From assembly GCA_033085395.1 (NCBI GenBank), contig JANQBS010000018.1, positions 124,001 to 188,000 of the forward strand: a DNA stretch of 64,000 nucleotides. Direction: 5' to 3'. Both the position numbers and the translations under genes were made by a program. The notes under the pieces are model-generated. The model ran no database searches. It saw nothing but the letters and a program-made list of their open reading frames with translations, and had not been told where the DNA came from. The stretch comes from Xanthoparmelia taractica. Taxonomy: Eukaryota > Ascomycota > Lecanoromycetes > Lecanorales > Parmeliaceae. Below, piece after piece: positions 32,383 through 45,088 of the stretch; the first letter of the stretch is position 1; every line of letters starts with the position of its first letter.

Positions 32383-35300
32383 ATGTCAACTGCAACGCCG
32401 CAGCAAACCGCAGATTCAATCTCCGGAGACTCGCATAACGTCTCACATGCTGGAGATCCATCTGCACCACCAGTGCACAAGAGAACCTATCAAGCCTGCG
32501 TATGGCCGACCTTGTCCACATCCCCCACGCTTGCTAATGTAGGCTTGCAGATTCCATGCAGGAGGAGAAAGGTTCGCTGCGACCTTGGGCCTGTTGACGA
32601 ACCCCATGACCCTCCGTGTGTCAGATGTCGCCGTGAAGCTAAGGAATGCTACTTCTCGGCCACCAGAAGAAAACGAAAGGCAGACAGTGAGGATGGCCAG
32701 TCCGCAGGAGAAGGACCACTAAATGAGGAATATGGCGCACATCACGCCAGGAAGAAAGGTTCTAGGTCTTCTGGCTCTTACAATCGTCAGCCATTGCCAC
32801 ATGGCCTACAGTCGCCGAACCCAGGGCCGCTGCCTGCTGCATCACCTCTAGAGGCATACGATCTACGCAGGGGGGTTGCTCCGGGGCCTGACGGTGCCTA
32901 CGCAACCCAAAGAGCGCTGGGAAAGGCCGAAGATGGCCAGGATCAGGAAGTCTCCAACGAGACTGCGGCTGCGCTATTCCAGAGCCCTATCAACGTACCC
33001 GGCGATGCGTTGCATCTGCTCCTAAAAGCTTCCGATGAGAGCGAGCACATGCAGCGCAGGGATACAGCAAGCGTAAGGAAATGTTCGACAAGCCAGTCCG
33101 TGCGAAACCCGAGCATCGCCCAAGGCAGATACGATTCTGGGCATTCGTCTCAACACCAAATAGGACAAAATTATCCTTTGAATATAGACCCAGCCATTTC
33201 AGGAAGCAATGCCGACAATGACGGTGCTACTGTACCAGTAGAAGCGCTCAAGCTCTGGTCGCGGCTTCGGTTTGTCCGTGCTGGATGGTTCACGGCAAAA
33301 GAAGCAATATCATACGTCGATTAGTACGCACGTCCCTCATTTGCCTCGAATAGGCTAGACTGACACTCACAGCTTCTACAAATACCATTCGCCTCTTACC
33401 CCGATTAGTCTACCGGCGTTTGACTCATATGCAGCCTACTCAAACCTTGTCAATGATGAGCCAATGCTTACAGTCACCGTGCTTACAATTGCTTCTCGAT
33501 ACATGGAACTCTCAGGCCCTGGGGGCAAGACCCGATCTTTCATGATCCACGAAAGGCTGTGGTCGTACCTGCAGAATATGATCACGCGCATGTTCTGGGG
33601 ACAGGAGCAGTTCGGAGGAGGCTTTTGTGGCGCAGGTACCCGAAGACCAGGCCAGCCAAATTCTGGAAAGGGAGGACTGCGGACGCTAGGCGCCATCGAG
33701 AGGTATCTTATCTCGATCATGTTCTTGTCTCACTCACTCGGTTAACCTGTTGTTTAGCCTTCTTCTGTTGAACGAGTTCCATCCTCGGTCCATGCATTTT
33801 CCACCTAGGGACGATGACGACGACATCCTAGCTCCTGCAGATGATGCTACTACTCCTACCAAGGAAAAGGTTCTGTATATGGGCTCAACCTGGAGCGAGC
33901 CAGCTGTGCGATCAGACCGGATGTGCTGGAGTCTTATTGGAACGTCCTATGTTCTAGCATACGAACTCGGCATCTTTGGTACCTACTCTGACGGGGCACT
34001 CGCTGTCGACGGGACAGTGAAACGGAAGAGTAGACCAACTGCGTACAATAAACGAGCGGACAGAATCGAAAGCATGCTCTATGTTTTTATCACACAGGCT
34101 AGTGGCAGATTAGCGATCCCAAGCATGTACTCAGACCCGTCTAACCAGTTTGCAATCGAGAGTGTGAAAGAAGGCTTTGTCTCAAGTATGTGTTCTTCTT
34201 TGGGGCTTCACAGCTGCGCTGATATGCTGTTAGTGGACTCGATCATGCTCAAGGATCCTGTAGACAAGACACAGCAGAGCTGGCTTGAGTTGATGATAGT
34301 CATGCAAGATTGCAACGACCGGCTATTTTCGTCTAAAGATCAAACGACAAAACTGGTCCAGGACGAAACTTACATTGTACAACTCCACCAACTTCAGCCT
34401 CTCCTTCATTCATGGCTAAAAAGGTTTGATGCTCTAGATCGTAAGTCACATATCTAGGGAGATACAGTAGACCTGACTAATGGCCCAAAGTCCCGTTATA
34501 CCCCAGGACCATACTCTCGATCGAGTATCATTACATTGGTGAGTGTTTTGTACACCGACTATAATCGATACTCCTGATAGATCTCTTACAGTCCTCTACA
34601 TGAATTCCCTGGCACTTCAAGCGGTGATGGAGCACTGGGCTGCGAAGGTCAATCCAATGCCCCAAGGCGAAAGCCCGCAGTCACCCTTTTCTACCGTGTC
34701 CTCATCATATGCAAACCTCTACAACCGGAACGAGCCTTACATTCGAGAGGTCATTGAATCCTCGAGGACAGTCTTGCGGCATGTGTTGGATGTTCTTCTC
34801 CCAGATGACCATCTGAAGCACGCCCCCGTGCGTACTTATTTCAGAATCATCTCAGCTGCCATGTTTCTTCTAAAGGTAAGTGCATCCTCTTCCCCAATCA
34901 AACTGTCTTTGTCTCACAATCCCTCGAGACTTTCGCCCTTGGCGGGAAGGAGGACGAAGTAGCAATATCGCTGTGCCTTTTAAAAGGTACGGTCAAAGCC
35001 TTGCGGACCAGCGTGGTCGATGACGTTCATCTCTGCCTACGCATCGCCGATGTCCTCGAAGGCTTGATAAAAGCAATCAATAACCAATTCGTCCGACTTC
35101 CTCCAGGCTCTCTATCTACCCCGGAGCAAGCAAAGCGTACCGCCACCCTGAGCGAGCAGCAAGCCCACTTTACTTCCGACGACTATCAACCCGACACAAA
35201 AAGCTACAACCCTCCCGATCGATTCCAATACGATGATCGCCATGGCCCGCTAGCAGGTATATCCCGCACCTACAACTCCCCTCACGACAGCAACATATCC

Positions 35301-35681
35301 ATCATGCCCCCCATCGGCAACAACTACGCTCCCTTCAACCCCAATTCCAACCCCAACAACAACGCCAACAATAACAACTTCGTACCCCCTTTCCCGCAGT
35401 CCCCCTCCCAATCCCAAACCCAGCAACAACCCTTCTACCCAAACGACGACGACCCCATGGCCTCTTTCCCCTCCGACTGGCTCACGCTCGACCTCCAACC
35501 GCTGCTCGGAGGCAACGACGGCATGGGCAGCGGCGGCGTCGGCAGTAGCGGCGATAACCCCTGGTTCGGCGCCTTTGGACCCGAAACGCATAATAATCTC
35601 GAAGTGCTGGGTAAGCTCGTCAATGACGGCGGGGGCTACAGAGGCGATGGGTTTGGGGATGACAGTGGGATGGGGTTTTGA
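32383..35681 (+). CDS. Zn2Cys6 transcription factor, Aro80-like
   Basis: Eight exons (32383-32499, 32551-33323, 33373-33702, 33758-34185, 34234-34440, 34491-34538, 34592-34875, 34929-35681) join in phase to 979 aa. The binuclear zinc cluster is split by intron 1: YQAC|IPCRRRKVRCDLGPVDEPHDPPCVRCRREAKEC. The extended loop with GPVDxPHDPPC is what I know from Aro80, the activator of aromatic amino-acid catabolism (ARO9/ARO10 in yeast). The middle region carries the fungal-specific regulatory domain (LLLLNEFHPRSMHFPPR, LIGTSYVLAYELGIFG, LPLYPRTILSIEYHYI). The C-terminus is an Asn/Pro/Gln-rich, acidic likely activation region. The protein should be nuclear. Family match is good; its targets here are an inference. 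Confidence 0.85.
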
Positions 35682-36078
35682 GAGTGAGTTTGCGTGTGTA
35701 TGTTGTAAGAAGGAAGACTTGATGAAGTAGCGACGACGTGGAATGAGGCGTTCCCTCGGGTTCTGGAGTTTGACGGGGGTAGATTTTTTTTTCAATACGT
35801 GACACGTATTAAGCGTCGGAGTGTTACAGGCTATATTTGTTTTCATCTCTCTTCCTTCAAGTCGATTGGTGAATGCTCGTCGCATATTGATCGCTCAAGA
35901 GCGCCGTTTATTCTATGACGGCCAGAGAGGATTGTGAGGAAGTAATAAGGCCGGCCACCAGTCCTTGCCGTGTCAATCAATGACAACGCCTCCCTCGGCA
36001 TGGATACATTTGTCCATCTTCCCCCAACGCCAGACAAGAGACGCCTTCGCTGATGAACGAACCATCTCTCCAAACCTC
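35682..36078. other. Convergent intergenic region
   Basis: 397 bp between the stops of the Aro80-like gene and fzo1. Nothing distinct is seen. Confidence 0.45.
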
Positions 36079-38991
36079 TCAAAGCATGACACCCTCCTCA
36101 TACCCCCCCGCCACGCCCGGCACCTGCGCGCCCTCCAAATCCACATCCTCGACCCTCGCCTTCCCATCCCCCGTCTCCCTAACCAGATTCCCAAAATACC
36201 TTCTCGCGACCTCTGATTCCCTCTTCACCCTGACTCTCTCCTCTCTCTTCTCCCCCAGCTCCCTGACGCTCTGCTGAAGCCCAGCGTGCAGATTTTCGGC
36301 AGGGTAACGGAGGACCTTTCGGGTTTCTGTGGAGATGCGGGAGGCGTTGGTGTGGGTGTAGTCCAGAGCGGAGAGAGTAGACGATATGCGGCGGGAGAGG
36401 CGGGGAGGGAGGGTGGTGGGGATTGTGTGAACTGTGTAGGCTGTTGCTAGGACCACTGGACCACATGTAAGTCAGTGCGAGCTTTTAAAAAAGGGAAAGT
36501 AGGAGAGGTAAAATGGGGACCTACCTGCTGCAATGAGACCCGGTACGATGAGTCTCCGCATATTCTGGGTTCCCATAACCCTAGCGGCTCCGACAGCACC
36601 GTCTACCCAGCCAAGTCCGCCCATCATGCGGCCACCCAGGACGCTTGCTACGGTCAAAGCCATGCCTGTACCTGCGACTTTCTCGTTTTGTTCCCAAAGG
36701 CTGCTAATGTCGAAGAAATCCGAGAACTCGATTTCGAAGTCGACTTGTCTGGCTAGGAGGTCTCGTCTCTTCGTGAACATCCGATCCGAGTTGAAATTCA
36801 AGTCATTGTACTCGTCACCTAGATGTAGAATGCCTAGAGATTTGATGGCGTTTACACTACCGATCGTCTTTTGTTTGGCCTTTTCTTCGCATAATGTGAC
36901 CGCTTGGGAAATCTGGTCGAGCATAGCCTGTTTGATATCTTCGGCGTATTGGAAGGCGCTCATAAGGCCAGGGTATGGGACGCCGAGATCAGCGACGGCG
37001 ACTTGGGAAATGGCGTTGTTTATGATAATGCGGGTGTTGTTATAGATGTTTGAGCATGTCTCCTCGATTGTCTTGTCGACATCTTCGCTGACTTCTGCTC
37101 GGGCTTTCTTCGACTTTTCGAACGCTGGTTCGATCTCTTGAAGTTCTTGTGACACGCGATCGAGCTCAGATTGTGCAACATCGCGGTTGACCAAGGCTAG
37201 ATGGTTGAGATCCGCGAGAACGTTGAGAAGATAGGTTTTGGCAGGCGCGAGCTTGGACTTGGCACGCTTTTCGAGTACAAATCGTCGGAGTGAGCCTTCC
37301 AGCTTCTCAAAGTCCTGCAACTTCTCCTTCTCCTTTCCCTTGTTCTTTTTTGGGGGAGATCCAGGCTCGCCATGCTTCCCCAGCGTCTCATCATCGTTAT
37401 CCGGTGATGGGAAGTCGTTTGAAGGGCTGGAACTGCTACCACTGCTACCTCCACCGCCATCGCCACCTGGTGGACCTGGACCGATTGCAGGCGCGACTGG
37501 AATCGCGTTACTTGAGACAAAGTGTACTAACTCAGAGGACTCCTTGAACGTCCTTGGACTCAAGTTTGCAACCTGCTCCAGAATCATGCGCTCACATCTG
37601 ACTTTATCCCTGATATTGTCAAATCCGTTGACCACAATGAAGATATATGCCTTCTCGTGCGCTGCGTTCCAAATGAATTCTTTGGCAGAGAGTGTGAAAT
37701 GGTTGGCGGCAGAAACAACAAAGACAACGACGTCGATCTCCTCTTGTCTCGCGAAGACTGCGGTAGTCTTTAAAGAATCTGAATTCAGACCAGGTGCGTC
37801 TATTATCGAAATGTCCACAACCCCGTTGTTGAGTAAAGATTCGTCAATCGTCCGGATGTCCTTGACGTAAACCTTACATTGCGTATATTTCTGGTTGTCT
37901 GTGACGATCTTCTCAAGGTCCTGCAGAGGGTACACATCATACGTGCTCTCGTCATTCCGATTGTATGTAGCATCCTTGTGCACTGCATGCGCCTCCTCTA
38001 AATTTCCATTCTCCTTTGCGTCCAAGACCTCGCAGAAAATGCTTGTACACGGTTGCTGATCTTCCGGTAGGACCTTTCTTCTCAGCAGTGCGTTACAGAA
38101 AGTTGATTTGCCCGCGTTCAAATCCCCTGTGACTAGGACTTTGCTGGAGGTATCCTCAATCCGATCCCGTAGCCGTAGTAAATGGCGTATGCTCTGATTA
38201 ATCTTCCCATCCAACAATGATGCTATTGATTCCTTCTTCATTGAATGTGCAATTTCTGCTTGCGTGAATCCTTGGACATTCATATTCAACTTTAGTACAG
38301 AGAAGTCTTGTGCTGCTTGTGGTGTGATGAGTCTTTCTGGTTCTTGAGTTTTCCGAGCTTCAGCTGCAGAGCTCGACTCTGCTATCGACCCTTCGCCAAG
38401 AGAGGTGGCAGCCCTGCGTAGGGCACCAGGTCGTAGAGGGACATTGTCTTTTGCTTTGTGGATATCTCCACTAGCGAGGCTCGACTGGGTATGCGGGAAG
38501 CCTGGTCTAGGATCCGACTTCGGTTTTGGGGGCTCTCGTACAGAAGGGTATTGCGCAGGCCATGTTGAGTTCATCTGCTGTAGACCCTTAAGAGTCTCGA
38601 CGGTCTTCGTAATCTGGCGGCCGAGCGCAGCCCGATTTTGATTGTAGTAGAGCTGATGGACATGACCCGCCATTACCCTCCTATCCTTCTCTGCATCTGG
38701 ATTCAACTCGTCAGATATTCTCGAAGTAAATTCTGGTATAGGTTGATCTGATGTCAATCCTGGATGCCACCCTTTGCTACCATCGTCCGTAAAATCGTTG
38801 CCGTTGATACTTGATCCATAGCCTGAGTCATGGTCGAGAGTCGACATTAATGCTGCCGCGCTGGCTGAAGTTGACCCATTGCCCACTGTCATATAATGCG
38901 GCGTCCGTGGATGTGGAGATGAAGGATTGGATGCAAAGCGACTGGAGGAAGAGCCTATGGAGCCATCGCGGCGATGATGATCCCGGCTCAT
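36079..38991 (-). CDS. fzo1: Mitofusin-type dynamin GTPase Fzo1
   Basis: Exons 38991-36525 and 36455-36079 give 947 aa. After a disordered Ser-rich N-terminus, a helical bundle leads to the GTPase domain: G1 GDLNAGKST (about 288-296), G3 DAPG (398-401), G4 NGFD (455-458). A Pro/Gly/Ser-rich loop with a KNKGKEKEKL segment interrupts the domain at about 510-560, a fungal feature. Heptad regions flank two hydrophobic segments near 775-835 (MALTVASVLGG; RLIVPGLIAAVVLATAY, split by the intron). The C-terminal exon continues the second heptad. Fzo1 sits in the outer mitochondrial membrane and drives outer-membrane fusion. The unspliced frame would end in an unlikely Phe-rich tail soon after the donor. 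Divergent from vps2 with 278 bp between starts. Confidence 0.95.
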
Positions 38992-39269
38992 TATCAGAAA
39001 TGTATCAAAGGAGTGAGGAAGAGAAGTGATCTAAGAACGTGTAGTAGGTGGTTGTAAAAAGAGGTTCATTGTTACTAATTTGCTGCGAAAAGTAATTCGC
39101 CAACTCGCCACTAGCGTCATCCCGCTCGTGGTCTATCGAGCATCAACAGCTTCACAAGGCAGCAACACCAGAGTATAACTTTCGCTCAATTGAGCTCGCT
39201 TTCTCTTCTATTCACCTCCACTTCTATAACCTTCGTCGTCTCCCCCCAAACCCTTTCTAATCTTCCAAA

Positions 39270-40206
39270 ATGAATGTAAGCAGGCCCCCTCTTACCACCC
39301 CACTTCAAACCCAAGCTAATCTCCTCCGCCAGATCGTCGAGTGGGCCTTCGGGAAGCGCATGACGCCGGCAGAGAGACTACGAAAACATCAAAGAGCTCT
39401 GGAGAAGACACAAAGAGAGCTCGACCGTGAGCGAGTAAAGCTCGAGAATCAAGAGAAGAAGCTCATCCAAGATATAAAAAAGAGCGCAAAGAATGGGCAA
39501 ATGGGCGCCTGCAAGATCCAAGCTAAAGATCTGGTTAGGACGAGAAGGTATGCATCTCAGCTTTCGCTAAGAATTTCCTGCCTAAACGGCTCAGACGATC
39601 TTGGAGCTGCTCTCGCAAGCTGACGCTCTCCCTCTCATTCTAGATACATACAAAAGTTCTACTCGATGCGCACCCAGTTGCAAGCCATATCCCTGCGCAT
39701 CCAAACCGTGCGCTCCAATGAACAAATGATGCAAAGCATGAAAGGCGCGACCTCACTGCTCGGCTCCATGAACCGGCAAATGAACCTCCCAGCTCTACAG
39801 CGTATAGCCATGGAGTTTGAAAAAGAAAACGATATCATGGATCAGCGGCAGGAAATGATGGATGATGCCATCGATGATGTGACGGGGCTGGAGGATGAGG
39901 AGGAGGGAGAGGAGGTAGTGAAGGAGGTACTTGATGAAATTGGGGTGGATCTGGGCCAGGCGGTATGTTTTGCTTGTTCAACGCGCCTGGCTCACAGGAG
40001 CTGTGGGTGTGATCTCGCTGTGTGCCTCATTGCTAACGCTTTTTGTGCTTTAGATGGGCGAAACACCTTCCGGCCTCCAAAAGACCGCAGTCGCGGATGG
40101 CCGAGTCGCAGAGGCTATAGGTGGAGGTGGAGGAGGACCAGGTGGCGGCGGAGGTGGAACAGAGGATAACGATCTTCAAGCTCGGTTGGACAGTCTACGA
40201 CGATAG
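39270..40206 (+). CDS. vps2: ESCRT-III subunit Vps2/Did4 (CHMP2)
   Basis: Four exons (39270-39275, 39333-39547, 39644-39962, 40054-40206) encode 230 aa. The first exon is only Met-Asn; the next opens IVEWAFGKRMTPAERLRKHQ, the Vps2/CHMP2 amphipathic start. Basic helices 1-2, an acidic region (GLEDEEEGEEVV) and the C-terminal MIM1 helix (LQARLDSLRR), which binds Vps4, are all present. Between them lies a Gly-rich linker of some 15 residues. Intron 1 is 57 nt and open in frame. The protein acts on endosomal membranes in multivesicular body formation. Confidence 0.94.
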
Positions 40207-40672
40207 CACGCTGGGTATTGTTTATGTGGATAATTGTACAAGATCAGGAGCCAAGGCTAAGGGTATAGGCGCGGTGTACAGGGCTTGAGTCTGATCATGA
40301 ATGCCGTAGCGTTGGAGGGCTTCTTCTCTGGCTCCCAGTCGAGAAAGCTGGTTGAAATCTCCAGTGCAAATCTGTCACAGCGTGGCCTTCCGTTCCCTTC
40401 GCCCATCTGGTACCCCTGCGACGGCATTAAACGCTAACAATTCAGCTTGTCTTGTGCCAGTGCAACATAAGTATTGTAGGTCTGCAGGGCAATACCAGAT
40501 GTTGTGTTCTGATTTCTCGGTCAAAGAAACTGTCTAGGAACGCTGTGCAGGCATCATCCTTACATCCCCAACCCTTCTATCACACTTCCGGTAGAGTCTA
40601 TGTCCTCTGCGCCATTACAGTATGCCTCCATCTACCTGCAACCCGCAAAATCACTACGTCTCATACCAACCT
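40207..40672. other. Convergent intergenic region
   Basis: 466 bp between the stops of vps2 and the hydrolase gene. Nothing distinct is seen. Confidence 0.45.
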
Positions 40673-42361
40673 TTACTTCTCAACAACGACAGGCTCCTCC
40701 CCAGCCTTCGGCCCATCTCCTAACTCCACATCCTCCAAAATCTTGACCCCCATCCCTTTTAGAGGCGTACTCTCCTTATACCACGCACTATTCTCGGGCC
40801 CTACCCAACTTACAACCAACACCTTCGCCCTCTCACACAGCGCAAAATATCCACTATTCGCGCTGGCGCCAAACATATTCATATGAGCCTGCATCTCATC
40901 GCTCGCTTTATCGTTTTTGGCTTTCTCGAAGAACTTCCTATTTTTTTCGCTTTTGGGTATGGTGCAGAAGGTCCTGTCGTTCGGGGCGATCCCTTCGACA
41001 GCGCCGATCTCGACGAAGCCACCGGCAAGTGGGGTACCAGCTTTATTTTGCTGAGGAGCACCCTTTCCGAGGACGGTGATGAGATTCGCGAAGCCGATGC
41101 CGCGTTCCTTATTCAGCTTGACTACCGTCTCCAGCCGGCTTTTGAGTTCTTCTCCCTTAGCCAGACATCCCACGAACTCGAGATGAGATCCAATGAACGA
41201 CCAGCCTGCCGTGATTGTATCCCTCTTTAGATACGCTGCCGCCCCTCCAGCAGCAACTGCCCCTGCCGCACCTGCAAACATAGCATACTTGCCCCATTTC
41301 TGCCAAGCTGGTACGGCTGCTGCATCACCAGTCGCATTCGTCATCGACGCGGACATGGCGTCGGCGCCTTGCGTCAACATCTTCTGATTGGCTTGTTGCT
41401 GCTGTGTAGATCTAGCTGTGTTCTTATTGTTGGAGGAGGAGCCATATCCAAGGACGCCAGCAAATTCGGAGATTGCACTGTAGGCGGATGAAGCGCTTTT
41501 GTAGTGCTGTTCAGCGCCGTGTGCGACGACACCAGGGGAGATGCCGAGGTAGGGGGTGTCGAATGCGAGAATGCCTTGGATATATGGGAACATGAAGGAT
41601 GAACTACCAGACTGAGGAGTCGAGGGGCGATGACCCTTCTGCGGCTGCGGAGTGGAAGGGCGTGAGATTTTCTGCGATTTTGGTTGCACAGACTTTGAAG
41701 CCGTTTGTTGAGTATGTGCGGCAGTGGATGGAAGTGGATCGTTCGGGTCCGATTTGACACCTGAGAAGGACGGAACAGGCGAGTCAGACGTAATGGCAAG
41801 GAGAGTTTCCGCGGCAACTATGCCGCCCATAGAGTGCCCAATCAAAATCGTGTGGACCGCCGGGTCAATAGTAGGGGAAGGGGTTGAGGCCGCGACCTCG
41901 AGGTCAATGACTTTGTTTTGAAGCCTGCGTATGCATGCTGTCAGCTCCCTGTACCGACAAGAACGAAAATTGGGAGACCCCGCGCACCATTCTCTGAACC
42001 GCCCAACACAATCCTTCAGGTCCCCTCTTGTCTCAAACTTAGGGTAAGTCACCGACTTGACTGTAATATTGGGCAGAGCATGGCTAACCAGAGCACGGAG
42101 GCGCTCTTAATGACGACCTCGAAGTTAGCTTGCCTTTCTCGTAGGACGGATTCCAAATCTAAGACAAGGCCGTTGCCAAAAGTTGACTCATGAACCAAAC
42201 CAGAGAGACGAACAGGAAAGCAGCGGAAATAACATACCCGGAAATCCGTCGAAGGTGTCATCTCCACCCTGCTCTCAATCAATGAAAGCCTCAATGAGCT
42301 GATACCTTGATAGAATTACCTTGAATCCATGTATGAAGCAAAGAAGTAAAGTCTTGTGCAT
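40673..42361 (-). CDS. Alpha/beta-hydrolase (DUF676/lipase-like)
   Basis: Exons 42361-42320, 42268-42238, 42105-41988 and 41924-40673 encode 480 aa. The tiny first two exons restore the N-terminus MHKTLLLCFIHGFK|GGDDTFDGFPE, where HGF forms the oxyanion-hole loop of DUF676-type hydrolases. The nucleophile elbow is GHSMGG. A Ser/Thr/Pro/Gln-rich insert follows, then an FDTPYLG strand and a Gly/Ala-rich possible membrane helix (YAMFAGAAGAVAAGGAAAYL). The C-terminus carries a late CTIPKS...HMNMF region where the catalytic His would lie. Orthologues occur across Pezizomycotina without a defined substrate; a lipase or acyl-protein role is an inference. Confidence 0.85.
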
Positions 42362-43006
42362 ACTGAGAGGAGTCCTGCATCGTTGGCGTAAGGTACTTTA
42401 GAAGAGGTTGTTGCTTGGCGTCGACAGAATGGAGACTGCTACGTCATCCCGCAGCGCTTACGGTCATTGGCCTAAATTTCGCGCTTATGGCTCGGGGAAA
42501 GCACCACAATGCAGCCGAGGTGCTACTGACAGGAGAAGTATCAAGGCTTGAGACCAACGAGGAAGAGGCAACCAACCTAGACATAGAAAGCCATGCCACC
42601 ATACTGGATATTACAAGTCCAGGCTCAAGGATCGGGGCAGAAATTGCTCGTCTTCTCCACAGAAAGAGGCTTAGCTTATGGCCCACAGCACGATTTTTAA
42701 AACGAAGTGGCAAAGAGGATCCGCAAGCAATTGAAAAATATGAGTGTCTCTCTATGTACAAGCTGGTTAGAGCTGCTAGCATCTCGAATGGTAGCCCAGT
42801 CCACCAAAATAACGCCGTGGCACGCTCTATTCGAGCTAGCAGCTCTCTGCAATGCCAAAATGCTATTGCTGCCCCGAGTAGAAGCGCCACGCTATGCAAG
42901 TACAAGCGACCCCCAGAAATGCAAAACCGGGTCAAGACATTTTGAGCAAGCACTTTGCTCAAGCCAAGGACCCGGATAGGAAAAGTACCACTCGAGCAGT
43001 GATGCC
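42362..43006. other. Intergenic region, hydrolase promoter
   Basis: 645 bp between two minus-strand genes. Both strands hold open frames (42415-42945 and 42444-42962) that overlap each other and start at non-ATG codons, so I reject them. Confidence 0.45.
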
Positions 43007-45088
43007 TTATGAGTCAGAATTCGGCTGGGGAAGGTAATTTTGATTCTGCATGTGATGAGACTGTGACCAGGTCTCAAAGGGCAGATACGGCAAGACGCCT
43101 CGTCTCTGCTCGCTAATTGGCTTGCCTAGCGGTTGGTAGTGCATTTGATCGTATGAGACGTTTTCGGGTTGATTATGTAACGACGCTGATGGTGGTGGAA
43201 CCAGGAGCGTGTTTACACCTCGAATAGGCTTATATGGTGAATTTCTCGGTGCCGGGAAACCTGAAGGTGAAAGACCATTCGGTGTTTGAGCATTTGGAGG
43301 AAAGTGAAAGGAGGTTGGAGAAGGAGTTGTGGGACCAGTGGCATATGGAGACTGCCTGTTCGGCTGTCCAGTCAAGGGGGAACCACTTTTCGCACTACCA
43401 GGCTGGCTGAAGTAGGCCGAAGACTGAAGAGAAGGAAGCGTGCCATTTTGCGGCCAGCGGTTGGTGCCCGGGAATACAGTCGACATTGCCCTTCCTGAGG
43501 GCACTGGCAGCTGTGCCGGCGAGGCGCCATGTTGGCTTCCTGTAGATATCGATAGGTTCGGCATTGGTAGTCTTGGTACAGGTGGAGTGCTATCTTTTAC
43601 CGTAGAGGGTGTCAAAGTCGTACTGGAAGCTGCTGAAGGATTTAATGAAGAAAGCCTCTTTGCTGGCGGTTCCAAGCTGTGGTCTTCAAGGCTTCTCTTT
43701 CGTGACCAGGGTTTCAGATCGACGTCCGACATTGCCGAGGCCGGTGAAGGTATGTTCGGTGCGAGGTACGGAGGTACAGACAATGGGTGAGGGAGTGCCG
43801 GATGCCCTGACGATGGGTTCGTCATGAATGGCGGCGAAGTGCTCTGTGACACTGGAGGCGAAGGAAGGTGTGGATGGCCGCTGAATTGGGGCGTCGGGAG
43901 AGTCATGTTGCGAGTCATGTTCTCATTCCGGAACCTAGACGCTTTGTCGTAGTAGTCAGAGAATTTGCCGAGCTTCGTATGCCATGCCTTCCATTCTTCC
44001 TCTGAGGCAAATAGCGTGTATCTCATGTTGCTCAAAAACTCCACTTCCATGACATGGATCTCCTGGACGGAGATGCCTGATACTTCTGCCCAAGTCTTAT
44101 TGGTGTATGTATTGTCGTCCAGAACTGCATACAGTCAGTTTTTATACATTTAAGAGCAGAGCGGACGTACATTTATTTCCCAGCATCAATGCAACAGTCA
44201 GAAGCCTGAACTCGCTTCCAACCTTTCCCTTCACTCCGGGATTGAATTTCTTCAGCCGGTAAATGAACATCAAAGCCAGGAGGATAACATTCTGAGAGAC
44301 CTGAGTCATCGAAAGTATGGTTGTCACCCATTTGCGAAACCCGGTCGTAGGCATCGCTTCAGATAGAAGCGGAGCTGATGGCATAGGGACATATGATGCA
44401 TCTTCGACCAAGCGAAGGGTAGAATACGACTCGAACCAGAAAAAGCACGTTATCTGGGCATTGTCAGTACAAGAGCTTCGACGAATAAGACGGCCGATTG
44501 TCTCACCTGAGCCGCAAATTCCGGTAGACTGCCCTTGCTCTCATTGATCGTGGCGGGTATTTGAAGGTGGGAGGCAATTGAGTTGCTGTTGTTCGATGCT
44601 CTTCGTCGAGCCGTCTGTTCACTCTGTGCCGCATGGTCCTTCTTGGATGGCACTGGACTTTGAGGCCGTGTTGCAGAGTAGTAAGAGTTATAGAAGGGCT
44701 GACGGTTGCTGGCTTGCTTTGAATTATCGAGCGTGGTGAGGGATGGTTGGTACGGAGGGGCGTTTGATGCAACGACTGGAACACGCTTGTACTGTGTCCT
44801 TTCAGCATTGGGTGCTGACAGCGGATTGCCATTCATGCCATTCATGTCTCTGGGTGGGGTGCGAAGTCCGTGTTTCCCGCCTGGCAGTTCACACCCCCTC
44901 ACACTCTCCGGGAAGTAATGGCTGCACGGTAGGTGTGAATTTTGCCCAGCTCTTGACGCAGCGTTGACCTTGCTCCAATCCCAATTGAAATCTCGTCGTT
45001 GCGGGAAGGAAGGAAGGATACCATTCAGATTGGTACGTTCCAACAGGTGTGTTGAAGGCATGGAGGGAGGATGCTGAAGGCGTAGCAT
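43007..45088 (-). CDS. Clg1/Pcl-like cyclin
   Basis: Exons 45088-44507, 44453-44171 and 44124-43007 encode 660 aa. A disordered N-terminus leads to a cyclin box: WFESYSTLRLVED, then a helix MFIYRLKKFNPG, then EFRLLTVALMLGNKFLDDNTYTNKTW across intron 2, and EVEFLSNMRYTLF. This LTVALMLxNKFLDDNTYTNxTW layout is that of Pho80/Clg1-type cyclins, which partner Pho85-like kinases. The long C-terminal tail is rich in Ser, Pro and Gln. Introns of 53 and 46 nt fit in phase. The very long upstream region suggests extensive regulation or a long leader. Specific subfamily is less certain than the cyclin assignment. Confidence 0.85.

Noticed and set aside
42415..42962. Overlapping frames on both strands near 42.4-42.9 kb
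   Set aside because: Complementary frames with non-ATG starts; they lie in the hydrolase promoter.
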